A stretch of DNA of 64,000 nt from positions 1 to 64,000 of the forward strand of contig NZFL01000016.1 in NCBI GenBank assembly GCA_002690655.1, given 5' to 3'. A program made the translations under genes and the position numbers. Position 1 is the first letter of the stretch. Every line of letters begins with the position of its first letter. The notes beneath the pieces were generated by a model. It worked only from the letters and a program-made list of their open reading frames with translations. It was not told where the DNA came from and searched no databases. Below are positions 36,156 through 45,368 of this stretch, piece after piece. The stretch is from Pedosphaera sp. GTDB lineage: Bacteria > Verrucomicrobiota > Verrucomicrobiia > Limisphaerales > AAA164-E04.

Positions 36156-38093
36156 TTACTCTGTTGAGGGTTTTTCTATTTTGTAAGCTTTAATCCTCTT
36201 CATCACTGTATGGACAAGCGGCTTTAATTGCTGTGCACCGTGAATAGATAAATGATCCCCATCGCTATAAAAAATTCCGATGTCATTTCGAAATTTTGAT
36301 TTCATGTTCGGCATTGTAAATAAAGGCATAAGTTCCAAATATTTGATTTCATTATCAGTCCATTCATTAAACAAACTATCAAGAAAAGTCCGTTGATGCT
36401 CGATTTCATCGGCAGGCAATGACAAGTCCATCTCCATGCCGGCATAATCTGAAAGGGCAGCAAATCTTGGTAAGTCTATTTGATATACTGGCGGAGATTT
36501 AATTACCCAAACGTTGCTTTTGACTGATCTTAATTTTTCGAAAATATTGTTCAGCAAACTTCTCTCCGCATGGTCATTTACTGAATGCCAATTGAAAAAC
36601 ATTAATACATTAGGGTTTTCTAAATGAGTCACCGAATTCATGAAATAATCGATTAGATCAACTTTACCTTGATGTTTTGTACTGCTGGACAGACCTAAAT
36701 GAAGTGCCCCAGGCAAAGTTAACCCCTTAATATTTATACCATTATCTCTAGCAACTTCCTTAAAAACATGTAAAGTCGCTTCAAGGTGGCTATCACCAAA
36801 TAATATTAATGTAGCATTATCCTTTGCCTCCTGATGTAGGGTTTTTAAATCTCCTGTCCAAACATTTTGCCTGATGGAACCTTGTAGCCCCGATTTGCTC
36901 TCAATGCTTTCTACAATATTCAAAGTCGAAGGAGAAAATCTTGCTTTTACCCCATCTGACAAATGCAGTCGCATTCCAATCGCAGCAATTAAAACCATAA
37001 ATAACCCACCCCATGAAAGCATTTGAAAACGGCTCGGGAGCCATTTTTTGGTCCGGAAAGGTGTTTCTACCCATTTCCAGGAAATGGCAGAGAGCAAAAA
37101 AGAAGCTATTACGCAGTTAATAAGAACAGTTGCACCAGGCTCAGGAAACCAATAATTGGCAAAGGCAAGAATGGGCCAATGCCATAAATAAAGGGAATAG
37201 GAAATCAAACCCAAAAATGTAACCGGTTTATAAGATAGAAATTTTGAAACCCAAGTCTTTTGTAAACCATGCACCCAAATCAACAATCCCGTACCGACAC
37301 AAGGCACAAGAGCAACCCACCCAGGAAAAGACATAGATGGGTTGATAAAAATAAAAGAAGCCACCACGAGTATGAGCCCAATCGTTGCTAGCAAGTTTGA
37401 TGTTCTGCCTGAAAGACTAGGAGCATGTGGCGGAGCTAGAGCAACCAATGCTCCCGTTATTAATTCCCATGTTCTCGATGGTAGCAGAAAAAAGTTCAAC
37501 TCAGGATAACGATTCACACTCCAGATATTCCAGAAAAGTGATAATGACCAAACCACTGCGAGCGCACATACTCTCAGTGGAAAAACAACGCGCCTCAACC
37601 CAAGCAAGAGAACGGGAAAAAGCAGATAGAATTGTTCTTCGACAGACAAGGACCATGTGTGCAACAAGGGTTTTATTTCTGCCGATTGATCGAAATATCC
37701 AGAAACCATCCAAAAATAAATATTGGAAGCAGAGGCGGATTGCGCAAAAGCAGACTGACCAAGGTAACGAAAATCTTGGGGCAGAAGCAAAAACCACCCT
37801 GCTAAAAGTGTGGTTATGACAACCAAACTCAACGCGGGAAAAATGCGGCGAATGCGGCGTTCCCAAAAGTTTACCATGCTAAAAGCCCCGTTCTCCAATT
37901 CTCTGAAAATAATGCGGCTAATTAGGAACCCTGAAAGCACAAAGAATACATCAACACCACAGAACCCTCCGCTGAGAAAGGGAACCTTAACATGAAATAA
38001 AACTACAGCCGAAACGGCTATTGCCCGCATACCGTCGATGTCTGCACGATGGCCCTGCTTTTTTTTTGATTGAATTTCGCTCATTTGAAGCAT
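36156..38093 (-). CDS. Acyltransferase 3 family O-acetyltransferase with SGNH domain (OafA/YrhL-like)
   Basis: A 645-residue membrane enzyme that O-acetylates surface polysaccharide or peptidoglycan. The N-terminal acyltransferase-3 domain (about 15-365) begins with DGMRAIAVSAVVLFHV, has GFCGVDVFFVLSGFL and HTWSLSVEEQFYL, and has about ten membrane segments. The C-terminal periplasmic SGNH domain starts near residue 415, with the nucleophile block LILFGDSHLEATL and a later DGDHLSIHG containing the Asp/His pair. The start may be at 38093 or the ATG three codons on (38084). Base composition looks more AT-rich than its neighbours, and the gene stands alone, so acquisition by transfer is possible but unproven. 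Confidence 0.92.
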   Translation of the reverse strand: MLQMSEIQSKKKQGHRADIDGMRAIAVSAVVLFHVKVPFLSGGFCGVDVFFVLSGFLISRIIFRELENGAFSMVNFWERRIRRIFPALSLVVITTLLAGWFLLLPQDFRYLGQSAFAQSASASNIYFWMVSGYFDQSAEIKPLLHTWSLSVEEQFYLLFPVLLLGLRRVVFPLRVCALAVVWSLSLFWNIWSVNRYPELNFFLLPSRTWELITGALVALAPPHAPSLSGRTSNLLATIGLILVVASFIFINPSMSFPGWVALVPCVGTGLLIWVHGLQKTWVSKFLSYKPVTFLGLISYSLYLWHWPILAFANYWFPEPGATVLINCVIASFLLSAISWKWVETPFRTKKWLPSRFQMLSWGGLFMVLIAAIGMRLHLSDGVKARFSPSTLNIVESIESKSGLQGSIRQNVWTGDLKTLHQEAKDNATLILFGDSHLEATLHVFKEVARDNGINIKGLTLPGALHLGLSSSTKHQGKVDLIDYFMNSVTHLENPNVLMFFNWHSVNDHAERSLLNNIFEKLRSVKSNVWVIKSPPVYQIDLPRFAALSDYAGMEMDLSLPADEIEHQRTFLDSLFNEWTDNEIKYLELMPLFTMPNMKSKFRNDIGIFYSDGDHLSIHGAQQLKPLVHTVMKRIKAYKIEKPSTE

Positions 38094-38255
38094 CTAAAAA
38101 TATTGTGTAATTCAACTGTGTGCAGGAGGCTAGGGCAAATTTTGAGGTTCTGCACAGTTGAAATATCTAACTAATTAATATCAATATACCGTCCGCAATA
38201 ATTTGAAATAACATTTCGAGTTGCTCAGAGGTGCTTCAAAACATACCATCCAAGT

Positions 38256-38645
38256 ATGGGTATCGTACGTCGATTAGATCATACTAGGTATCGCGTCAGC
38301 GAATTGGAAAAAAGTGTAGACTTTTACAAAAGAGTTCTCGGACTCGAGGAAGTGCGCCGTCACAAATCACCTCGCGGCTCTGAACTGGTTTTTTTAAAAG
38401 CCCCTGAAAGCGAAGAGCTGATTGAACTTTGTTATTTCCCAAACAGTGGCCCTGTGAAAGTGCAGGAAGATTTAACGCATCTCGCGTTTATCGTCGATAG
38501 CTTGGAAGCATTTGGAAAACACTTGGAATCCATTGGCGAGACGTTTTCAGATGGCCCTACCATGAAACTTGATGGCAGCGGAGGTTTTGCTTTTGTCGAC
38601 GCACCTGAGGGCTATGAAGTTGAATTGATTGAACGCAGAAAGTAA
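38256..38645 (+). CDS. VOC family protein, glyoxalase I-like
   Basis: A 129-residue single-domain vicinal-oxygen-chelate protein resembling lactoylglutathione lyase. The paired beta-alpha-beta modules are clear: LDHTRYRVSELEKSVDFYKRVLGLEEV, then THLAFIVDSLEAFGKHL. Candidate metal ligands are His9 (LDHTRYRV), the Glu in LIELCY, His in LTHLAF, and the Glu in YEVELIE, matching the glyoxalase I set. Function as a glyoxalase is likely but related VOC enzymes share this layout. It is monocistronic and ends at a palindromic terminator. Confidence 0.85.
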   Translation: MGIVRRLDHTRYRVSELEKSVDFYKRVLGLEEVRRHKSPRGSELVFLKAPESEELIELCYFPNSGPVKVQEDLTHLAFIVDSLEAFGKHLESIGETFSDGPTMKLDGSGGFAFVDAPEGYEVELIERRK

Positions 38646-38688
38646 GCAATCACCCGAGGAGCATTCAGTCATTTTAAATCAATAATTC

Positions 38689-38722
38689 AAATCCCCAGAC
38701 AAGCATGCTTGTCTGGGGATTT
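38689..38722. terminator. Perfect 34-bp palindromic bidirectional terminator
   Basis: A 17-base arm (AAATCCCCAGACAAGCA) is followed directly by its exact reverse complement, giving a stem flanked by A and T runs (ATTTAATTT on the plus side). It lies between the convergent VOC and EF-hand genes and can terminate both. Confidence 0.9.
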
Positions 38723-38772
38723 AATTTAAGTATGAACCTCTCAATCACGAGGTCTGGAAAGGTTACCAGAAA

Positions 38773-39375
38773 TTACTGCCGCCCGGGTCGTGGTCTTTGG
38801 CGTTGACCTTGACGTCTGCCCTGTCCTTGGCCTTGACGCTGCTCTTGCCCTCCACGGTTCCTGAGACCCTGACCTGCTTTTCCAGCTTCCTCACGAGTGA
38901 TGTAGCCATCTTTATTGGTATCAAGAACGCCCATTAATCGCTGCATGCGTTCGGGGAGTTCATCCTTGGAGACTTTATTATCTCCATTGGCATCTGCCTG
39001 CATCAGGCGATCGGCCATTTGCCTTCCACCGCCTCCTTTGCCTTCCTGGCCCCGACGACGTCCTTCATTTTGCCCAAATCCACCGCGGCCGGGCCCACCC
39101 TCACCTCTGCGAGGCCGGATTTCATCCATGGTCAATTTTCCATCTCCATCGCTATCGAGCTTCTTTAAAACGGCAACCGCGTTTTTGATTTCAGATGCAG
39201 AAAGCTCACCGTCCTGGTTGGCATCAAGGGCCGCGAACACAGGAGGCCCTCCTTGAGGCCCACCGAAGCCACCGTCAGGGCCACGACCCTGTCCTCTGCC
39301 TTGTGCATGTGTGTTTGTAGTAAGCGCTGCGGAAAGAGCGACCAAAGCCAATAAGGTTTTTTTATTTTTCATCAT
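38773..39375 (-). CDS. Secreted EF-hand protein with Gly/Arg/Gln-rich low-complexity ends
   Basis: A 200-residue exported calcium-binding-type protein. The start at the ATG pair at 39375 (MMKNKKTLLALVALSAA) gives a good signal peptide ending near THAQG. Four EF-hand loops are visible: DANQDGELSASE, DSDGDGKLTMDE, DANGDNKVSKDE and DTNKDGYITREE, each with acidic residues at positions 1, 3, 5 and 12. The region after the signal, the spacer between loops 2 and 3, and the C-terminus are low-complexity repeats of Gly, Gln and Arg. Such EF-hand proteins are common in Planctomycetota and Verrucomicrobiota and are of unknown function. Confidence 0.88.
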   Translation of the reverse strand: MMKNKKTLLALVALSAALTTNTHAQGRGQGRGPDGGFGGPQGGPPVFAALDANQDGELSASEIKNAVAVLKKLDSDGDGKLTMDEIRPRRGEGGPGRGGFGQNEGRRRGQEGKGGGGRQMADRLMQADANGDNKVSKDELPERMQRLMGVLDTNKDGYITREEAGKAGQGLRNRGGQEQRQGQGQGRRQGQRQRPRPGRQ

Positions 39376-39529
39376 GTTTTCTTTGATTGTATGTTCGTTA
39401 ATGAGAGACGATGACAATCTCAAGCTGGTTACAGGAAGTTGTAAATACCCCTTCTACCCGACATTTTTTCTGTCTGAATAAAAGTATTTCTGATTGGCGG
39501 GGTTCAAACAATTCATCTAGCATGGTTGG

Positions 39530-40969
39530 ATGAGCAGGTTTTTCACCACGGGTGGCACTTTGCACCATAACAGTCCTTCCTATGTTGAAAGAGAGTCCGA
39601 CAAGCAATTGTTTGATCTTCTCTCGCAGGGAGAATTTTGTTATGTGCTTACAGCCCGACAGATGGGAAAATCCTCAAGTATGGTGCGTGCTGCAATGCGA
39701 TTGAAAGAAGTAGGCATTGACTCGCTCATACTAGATTTAACCGCGATTGGCCAGAACCTGAATATCGAGCAATGGTATGATGGATTATTGGTGAAAATTG
39801 GTCAGACAATGCATCTGGAAGATGAACTGGAGGATTACTGGATGGACCATCCGAGAATGAGCCCGGTTCAAAGATGGTTTCAAGCAGTAAGAAATGTCAT
39901 CTTGCCTCGTATCGATAAAAAACTCGTTGTTTTTTTCGACGAACTGGACATGGTCCGCAGCTTGCCTTTCCCAACGGACGAACTTTTTGGAGCAATCCGT
40001 CAGTGTTACAATCAGCGGATTGAAGATCCCGAATACCATAAATTGACGTTTTGCCTACTGGGGGTGGCCACACCTGCTGATTTAATCAAAGATCCCAATG
40101 CAACGCCCTTCAATATCGGACACCGGGTGCCACTCAACGATTTTTCCCATGAAGAGGCTCTTCCTCTTGCTAAAGGTTTGGAAGAACTCCCCGGGAATCA
40201 TCAAAAGGCGGAAAGGTTACTTAAACAAATCCACCACTGGACTCACGGTCACCCCTACCTTACTCAAAGACTCTGCCGTGCTGTCATCGATAAAAACAGT
40301 CAAAAAGCTAAGGAGAAGAAAGAACCGGAAGCCTGGGTGGATTGGGTTTGCAGAGAGATATTCCTATCCAGCAGAGCTCGCGAAAAAGATGATAATCTCC
40401 TGTATGTAAGGGAAAGAATCCGTCGAAGCCAGCTGGATCAGATGATGCTTTTGGAGCTTTACGAAAACGTGCTGAACACAGCAAAGGCTTTTTCCGATGA
40501 TGATACAAATCCTTTGATCAGCGAACTTTTTCTCTCGGGACTTGTTCGAGTTGAAAAAAACCATCTGGTCGTTCGGAACAGAATCTACGCATATGTTTAC
40601 AATGCAGAGTGGATCGAGCGAGTGAAACCCATGGCTGAAATCGAGTTAACTGATGGACAAAGGGTACGCATCAAATCCAGTTGCAGCATCGGTCGCACCG
40701 CTGCCAGCACCCTTTGCCTGCCTGATCAAAAAGTGTCGCGGCGACATGCCATGATTCAAAAGGAAAAAAGCAATCAATTATGGTTGATCGACGCAGACAG
40801 TCGAAATGGAACATTTCATAACGGATGCAAAGTGACTGAACCCACACTGTTGCGAGACAAAGATCAAATCAATATTGGTCCGTTTTGCATGATATTTCAC
40901 CAAACCGATGCCCCTCGAGATGATGAGAGTGGGCAAACATCAATGGACAAGACTGTTTTTGATCTTTGA
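39530..40969 (+). CDS. AAA-like (AAA_35) ATPase with C-terminal FHA domain
   Basis: A 479-residue cytoplasmic protein. Residues 1-360 form an AAA-like ATPase: the N-terminal YVERESDKQLFDLLSQGEFCYVL, Walker A TARQMGKSS (41-49), Walker B KLVVFFDELD (131-140), and a helical lid with HGHPYLTQRLCRAV. In other bacteria this domain is commonly fused to WD40 or CHASE2 sensor modules. Here it carries an FHA domain at about 368-460 (SIGRTAASTLCLPDQKVSRRHAMI, DSRNGTFHNG), with the conserved Gly-Arg, Ser-Arg-His and Asn-Gly residues for phosphothreonine binding. It probably reads Ser/Thr phosphorylation, but no kinase gene is nearby. Confidence 0.88.
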   Translation: MSRFFTTGGTLHHNSPSYVERESDKQLFDLLSQGEFCYVLTARQMGKSSSMVRAAMRLKEVGIDSLILDLTAIGQNLNIEQWYDGLLVKIGQTMHLEDELEDYWMDHPRMSPVQRWFQAVRNVILPRIDKKLVVFFDELDMVRSLPFPTDELFGAIRQCYNQRIEDPEYHKLTFCLLGVATPADLIKDPNATPFNIGHRVPLNDFSHEEALPLAKGLEELPGNHQKAERLLKQIHHWTHGHPYLTQRLCRAVIDKNSQKAKEKKEPEAWVDWVCREIFLSSRAREKDDNLLYVRERIRRSQLDQMMLLELYENVLNTAKAFSDDDTNPLISELFLSGLVRVEKNHLVVRNRIYAYVYNAEWIERVKPMAEIELTDGQRVRIKSSCSIGRTAASTLCLPDQKVSRRHAMIQKEKSNQLWLIDADSRNGTFHNGCKVTEPTLLRDKDQINIGPFCMIFHQTDAPRDDESGQTSMDKTVFDL

Positions 40970-41044
40970 GCAAAGGAGCATCGATGCCACATAGATCACC
41001 TTCATAAAAGATCGATGCCATAATAAGTGAGAGATACGAACGAA

Positions 41045-42706
41045 ATGAAATTTCTATTTTATCCTTTGATAGCCGCATCTATCTACCTGACACTAAATTT
41101 GGCGCGATGCGAAACTCAGGAACCGGCCTCCTACCAGGCCCAGCAAGAACGCCTGCAGCAAGCTATTCAACAACAACCCATTCACGGACACGCCAGAAAC
41201 ATTATTCTGTTCATTGGAGACGGCATGGGCATTTCCACCATTACGGCGGCACGCATTCTGGAAGGCCAACAAGGTGGGAACTTCGGAGAAGAGAACAGCC
41301 TGAGCTGGGAATCTTTCCCGAACACAGCCTTGATCAAAGTTTACAACTCCAATCAGCAAACTCCTGACTCAGCCGGAACCATGAGTGCCATCATGACAGG
41401 ACACAAGACCAAGGCATATACCTTCGGCTATGATCAGGATGTGGTGCGTGGAGATCACACGTCCGTCGAAGACTATGAAGGTAACTCCAGAAAAGTAACA
41501 ACGCTGCTGGAACGTTTTGAGAAAGAGGGTAAATCAACAGGTATTGTCACCACCGCAAGGATTACTCACGCCACTCCGGCTGCGTGTTATGCTCACTCTC
41601 CGGAACGCAATTGGGAGCATGATGCAGACATGAAATCCAAGCATAAGAATGCCTACGAAGCGGGATTTAAAGACATAGCACGACAGTTGATTGAATTCCC
41701 CCACGGTGATGGACTCGAAGTTGCATTGGGTGGAGGAAGAGGAGCCTTCATGCCTGAAACATCTCCGGACCATGAAGATCCCACAAATTTCGGAAAAAGA
41801 CTAGATGGAAGAAATCTGATCAATGAGTGGCTGCTTCAGCCTCAATCCTCTTTTGTTTATGATCACGCAGGGTTGGATGCGGTGGATACGAATCAGACTT
41901 CCAAGCTACTTGGATTATTCGAACCAGCCCATATGCAATATGAGGTTGACCGAGCCAAACCAATTTATCCTGATGAGCCATCTCTGGAGCAAATGAGCAT
42001 CAAGGCTTTGGAAATTCTAAGGAAAAATGAAAAAGGATTCTTCTTGATGATCGAGGCAGGACGGATCGATCACGCACATCACGCAGGCAATGCTCACAGG
42101 GCACTCATGGAAACCATTCGACTGTCGGACGCTGTCAGGGGCATTCGGAAATCTCTTACCAAACAAGAAAAAAAAGAGACTTTAATCCTCGTCACTGCTG
42201 ATCACAGTCATACTTTTACAATTGCCGGTTACCCCACACGTGGAAATCCTATTTTAGGTCTTGTGGTGGGCAATGATTCAAAAGGGCAACCTGAAAAAGA
42301 ACCGAAGAAAGATGCCCTTGGCTTGCCTTATACAACTTTGGGCTACGTCAATGGTGGTGGGTATACTGGATCAGTTCTCAATAAAAAATCAGATTCTGTT
42401 TCTCATGGCGGCACGCATTTTCACGGTAAGTTTGGTGACGGAGGTGGAAGCCTTGTCGCGGGAAAGGATTGGAAATACATCAATGTGCCAAGACAATCGC
42501 GCCCGGACCTGAGCAAGGTGGATGTGGAATGTGAGAACTACATACAGGAAGCAGGCATTCCCATGGGAAGCGAGACTCATGGCGGGGAAGATGTGGTCGC
42601 GTATGCCGAGGGGCCCATGGCTCACTTGATAAGTGGAGTCCATGAGCAAAATTTTATTTTTCACGTGATGCGTTTTGCATCGGATGCCAGTCAATTCGAT
42701 GACTGA
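41045..42706 (+). CDS. Secreted alkaline phosphatase
   Basis: A 553-residue exported PhoA-family phosphomonoesterase. The ATG at 41045 (MKFLFYPLIAASIYLTL) gives a signal peptide; an earlier in-frame start at 41027 adds six residues. The metal and nucleophile motifs are visible: FIGDGMG with the first Asp, TPDSAGTMSA with the nucleophile Ser109, THATPAACYAH, EAGRIDHAHHAG, and TADHSHTF. It would release phosphate in the periplasm. No Pho box was identified upstream. It is convergent with a small membrane protein gene. Confidence 0.94.
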   Translation: MKFLFYPLIAASIYLTLNLARCETQEPASYQAQQERLQQAIQQQPIHGHARNIILFIGDGMGISTITAARILEGQQGGNFGEENSLSWESFPNTALIKVYNSNQQTPDSAGTMSAIMTGHKTKAYTFGYDQDVVRGDHTSVEDYEGNSRKVTTLLERFEKEGKSTGIVTTARITHATPAACYAHSPERNWEHDADMKSKHKNAYEAGFKDIARQLIEFPHGDGLEVALGGGRGAFMPETSPDHEDPTNFGKRLDGRNLINEWLLQPQSSFVYDHAGLDAVDTNQTSKLLGLFEPAHMQYEVDRAKPIYPDEPSLEQMSIKALEILRKNEKGFFLMIEAGRIDHAHHAGNAHRALMETIRLSDAVRGIRKSLTKQEKKETLILVTADHSHTFTIAGYPTRGNPILGLVVGNDSKGQPEKEPKKDALGLPYTTLGYVNGGGYTGSVLNKKSDSVSHGGTHFHGKFGDGGGSLVAGKDWKYINVPRQSRPDLSKVDVECENYIQEAGIPMGSETHGGEDVVAYAEGPMAHLISGVHEQNFIFHVMRFASDASQFDD

Positions 42707-42724
42707 AACAATTGAAAAAGTTTC

Positions 42725-43039
42725 TCACAAGATTGCCCAACAGCAAACCCAGCTTAAAATACCCACTCCTTCTGTTAGGCTCACCCAGAAAAACAAAGTG
42801 AGAAAAAAGGGGGTTCCATGCCTGTGGCGCCTGGCAGTTTTCACAGCATCGAGATAATCTTTCCAAGGAGCCCAAGGGTAAAGAAAAAAAGTCGAGGTGC
42901 GGTTTCGTCTGCGCACATATGGTTCTATTTTGAGCAGCCACAGGAAAATCAAAAAAAACAATCCGGATCCCAGAAACCATAATCCGTACAGCATCGAGGG
43001 GGTGGTTGTTGATATGAAGAGAAAGATTGGCTGTTTCAT
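42725..43039 (-). CDS. Small hypothetical membrane protein
   Basis: A 104-residue frame that I do not recognise. It has one strong hydrophobic segment near residues 16-38 (LYGLWFLGSGLFFLIFLWLL), a basic stretch (VRRRNR), an aromatic-rich middle (FFLYPWAPWKDYLDAVKTARR), and a second hydrophobic segment at the end (FFLTLFFWVSLTEGVGILSW). The charge pattern suits a two-pass inner-membrane protein. The ATG at 43039 or the internal one at 42994 may be used. It is convergent with the alkaline phosphatase gene, 18 bases away. Confidence 0.55.
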   Translation of the reverse strand: MKQPIFLFISTTTPSMLYGLWFLGSGLFFLIFLWLLKIEPYVRRRNRTSTFFLYPWAPWKDYLDAVKTARRHRHGTPFFLTLFFWVSLTEGVGILSWVCCWAIL

Positions 43040-43205
43040 AAGATTGAAGAATACGTTTGCTCTACTGGTAACGCTTCATGATGTCGGCTATGTGACAACT
43101 TGGCAAACATCGTTTCTCGGGCATGTGAACGTTGAGCATTATCACCCGCTAAATAACATTAATACCCTCGGGTAGTGGCCGAACAGGAGGTTTCGTAACG
43201 GCGCA

Positions 43206-43481
43206 TCGCGGAAAGGCTTTCAATCCTCCTCAACTTCGGACAGGGAAGCGTTCGAAACATCCAGCGACGGCAAAGCGGGCACGGGTTCCTTCCTCATTAC
43301 ACGCGATGTAGATCTTTCGCAACCTCTGGACGCCTATTATCACTTGAGCGGATCAGCCGTGGATGAGGAAGCAGTGGGTATCGAAGAGGTGGTATTGACA
43401 TTGGGGAATATTGTCTGCATCGCCATCTTCCCACCCCAGGTTATCAGTCCGTCATTACTTGGGTTCACAAGGGTTTTGTAA
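43206..43481 (+). pseudogene. Remnant of a Calx-beta-like domain gene
   Basis: An open stretch without a start codon ends at TAA 43479-43481. From 43248 it encodes AFETSSDGKAGTGSFLITRD, continuing with a VDLSQPLDAYYHLSGSAVD pattern. The G-T-G-S-F-x-I-T-R, L-x-x-x-Y-x-L-S-G-S-A order matches the first half of Calx-beta repeats seen in large secreted proteins. After about 45 residues the match ends and the frame stops. The stretch lies in a gap of about 650 bases without intact genes, so it is probably the leftover of a deleted or decayed adhesin-like gene. Confidence 0.6.
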
Positions 43482-43691
43482 CCGTTTTAAAAAAGACTGG
43501 CAATAACTGGCTACCTGAAGGTCATTGTCATTTCAATCCGCAGCCATCGTGAGAGGATCTGATTGAACTCGATGTTTCAGCAATTTTCAAACCTATATCA
43601 CTGTCTTACATGCGCTTACTACACAGGAACCTTTAAAGAAAACCACGCGATTTCAGTGTTCCTTTGATTTATCGCGATATTTTAAAGATCT

Positions 43692-45131
43692 TCACTTTGA
43701 GGGTGGTATGTAACGGTGCTCCCCTCGCCGGGAAGCATTCAATGCTTGCAGGCTATCCTGAGCAGAACCTGGATCTCCCTGAGTTTTCATCCACACATCC
43801 AGTTCGCTGGCCAGTCTTCCCTGAATGTCAGACAAATTATCCTGATTGATTAAATTCTTCATTTCAAAGGGGTCCTCAGCCGTGTGATAAAGAGTTTCGG
43901 CTGGACGTCGAGTGTAACGTTTGACCAACTCATAAGTCGCCTCGTCGTCTGAGGAAGCAAAAACCCAGGTTGCCCAATATGGGTTATTGAGTTTTCCATC
44001 TCCATTCGATCCCATCAGATGCTTTTCAATATAAATCTCATTGGGCTCAAGATTCCTGATATAATGATATTCCCCATCAAAAACACTTCGTATCGGATAT
44101 GGAGGACCTTCGGGTACGTTGTTGTGCATGCCGAAAACAAAAGATCGATGACTTTTTTCCAGTCCTGACAAGACCTTGTGAAAACTGGTTCCATCAAATC
44201 CTTTTTCTTCGGATACGCCTCCAGCAAGTTCCATGATAGTTGGTAGTACATCGGCATACTGAACCATCGCGGGCGTTCGCTGCCCTGCCGTGATCTTTCC
44301 TGGCCAACGCGCAATCAAGGCAGTGTGAAGCCCAGTGTCCCAATTCGTCCATTTGCAACCCGGGAATTGAGAGCCTTGTTCCGAAGTAAAAAAGACGATG
44401 GTATCCTTGGCTTTTCCTGAGTGCTCCAAGGATCGAAGAATTTCTCCAACCTGTCCATCCATGTAGGTAATTTCTGCGAGATAGCGACCAAAGTCTGAAC
44501 GGGTCCGCTGTGTGTCTGCAATGTTGGCAGGCAATTGAATTTTTTCAGGCGGGTAAATTGAAGCGTCTCCCATTACCCAAGGTACATGTGGTTCGACAAG
44601 GGCCACCACCAGGCAAAAAGGTTGTTTGCTATCTTTATTGATAAAAGCCTCCAGTCCGTTGAGATCGTGATCACGAGTTGGGTTACGAACGCAATTCGGA
44701 TCAAATCCAGCCACTGTCTCAAAAGGAAAAGAAGCCTTGGGTTTAACGTGCACCTTGCCGGCAAGCCCGACCCGATAGCCCTGACTGGACAAATGATATG
44801 GCATACTCGTTGTCCCGGGGCGGCTGGCAGAATGGTTCCACGCGCATCCATTTCTCATGGGAAATTGACCCGTATATAATTCGGCTCGACATGGCTGACA
44901 CATCGCGGAAGTCAGGTAGGCCCTGTCAAAAACCAATCCTTGTGATGCCAATCGGTCAATATTAGGAGTGAGGGCGTTTTTCCCTCCATAAACGGGAAGA
45001 TCGTTGTAGGTGCAATCATCGGCCATGATGATCAGAAAATTCGGGCGCTGTTCTGCTACCAATCCTGTTCTGAAAATCAGAGAAAACACGAATACCAACA
45101 ATGCGATAGCATGACGGAAAGAATGTGACAT
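43692..45131 (-). CDS. Secreted sulfatase, sulfamidase-like, with C-Q-P-C-R active-site motif
   Basis: A 479-residue exported sulfatase. The signal peptide ends near GLVAEQ. The metal motif is IIMADDCTYNDLPVYGG, the active-site signature is C78-Q-P-C-R82 followed by AELYTG, and further motifs are GLAGKVHVKPK, EPHVPWVMG and FFTSEQGSQFPG. Cys78 should become formylglycine. Position 4 is Cys instead of the usual Ser, Ala or Thr. The arrangement resembles heparan N-sulfatase-like members. It is alone on the minus strand, but the facing plus-strand cluster at 45369 carries another sulfatase. Confidence 0.92.
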   Translation of the reverse strand: MSHSFRHAIALLVFVFSLIFRTGLVAEQRPNFLIIMADDCTYNDLPVYGGKNALTPNIDRLASQGLVFDRAYLTSAMCQPCRAELYTGQFPMRNGCAWNHSASRPGTTSMPYHLSSQGYRVGLAGKVHVKPKASFPFETVAGFDPNCVRNPTRDHDLNGLEAFINKDSKQPFCLVVALVEPHVPWVMGDASIYPPEKIQLPANIADTQRTRSDFGRYLAEITYMDGQVGEILRSLEHSGKAKDTIVFFTSEQGSQFPGCKWTNWDTGLHTALIARWPGKITAGQRTPAMVQYADVLPTIMELAGGVSEEKGFDGTSFHKVLSGLEKSHRSFVFGMHNNVPEGPPYPIRSVFDGEYHYIRNLEPNEIYIEKHLMGSNGDGKLNNPYWATWVFASSDDEATYELVKRYTRRPAETLYHTAEDPFEMKNLINQDNLSDIQGRLASELDVWMKTQGDPGSAQDSLQALNASRRGEHRYIPPSK

Positions 45132-45368
45132 GGGGATATAGTGAAAACTAAAAAAAAAAGGTCAATCTGTTTATCATTGAACGGTGTTACCCAAGCATTC
45201 CCAACGAAGATGCCTATTCACATATGTGTTCATAGATCAAAGGCGATCCCGAGGTATTCCTCTCGCAAACTTGGCCTCTTCATTAGTTTCTTGTTAGCTT
45301 TTTTTAAACTTGAGGGGTGATTTTTAAATTGGATTTACAGTCTATCGAGCCTAACAATATTAACCATT
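45132..45368. promoter_or_regulatory. Divergent intergenic region between the sulfatase and the glycosidase-like gene
   Basis: About 240 bases between two divergent starts. No operator repeat was recognised. It should contain both promoters and is a candidate for shared control of the two sulfatase gene sets. Confidence 0.4.
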
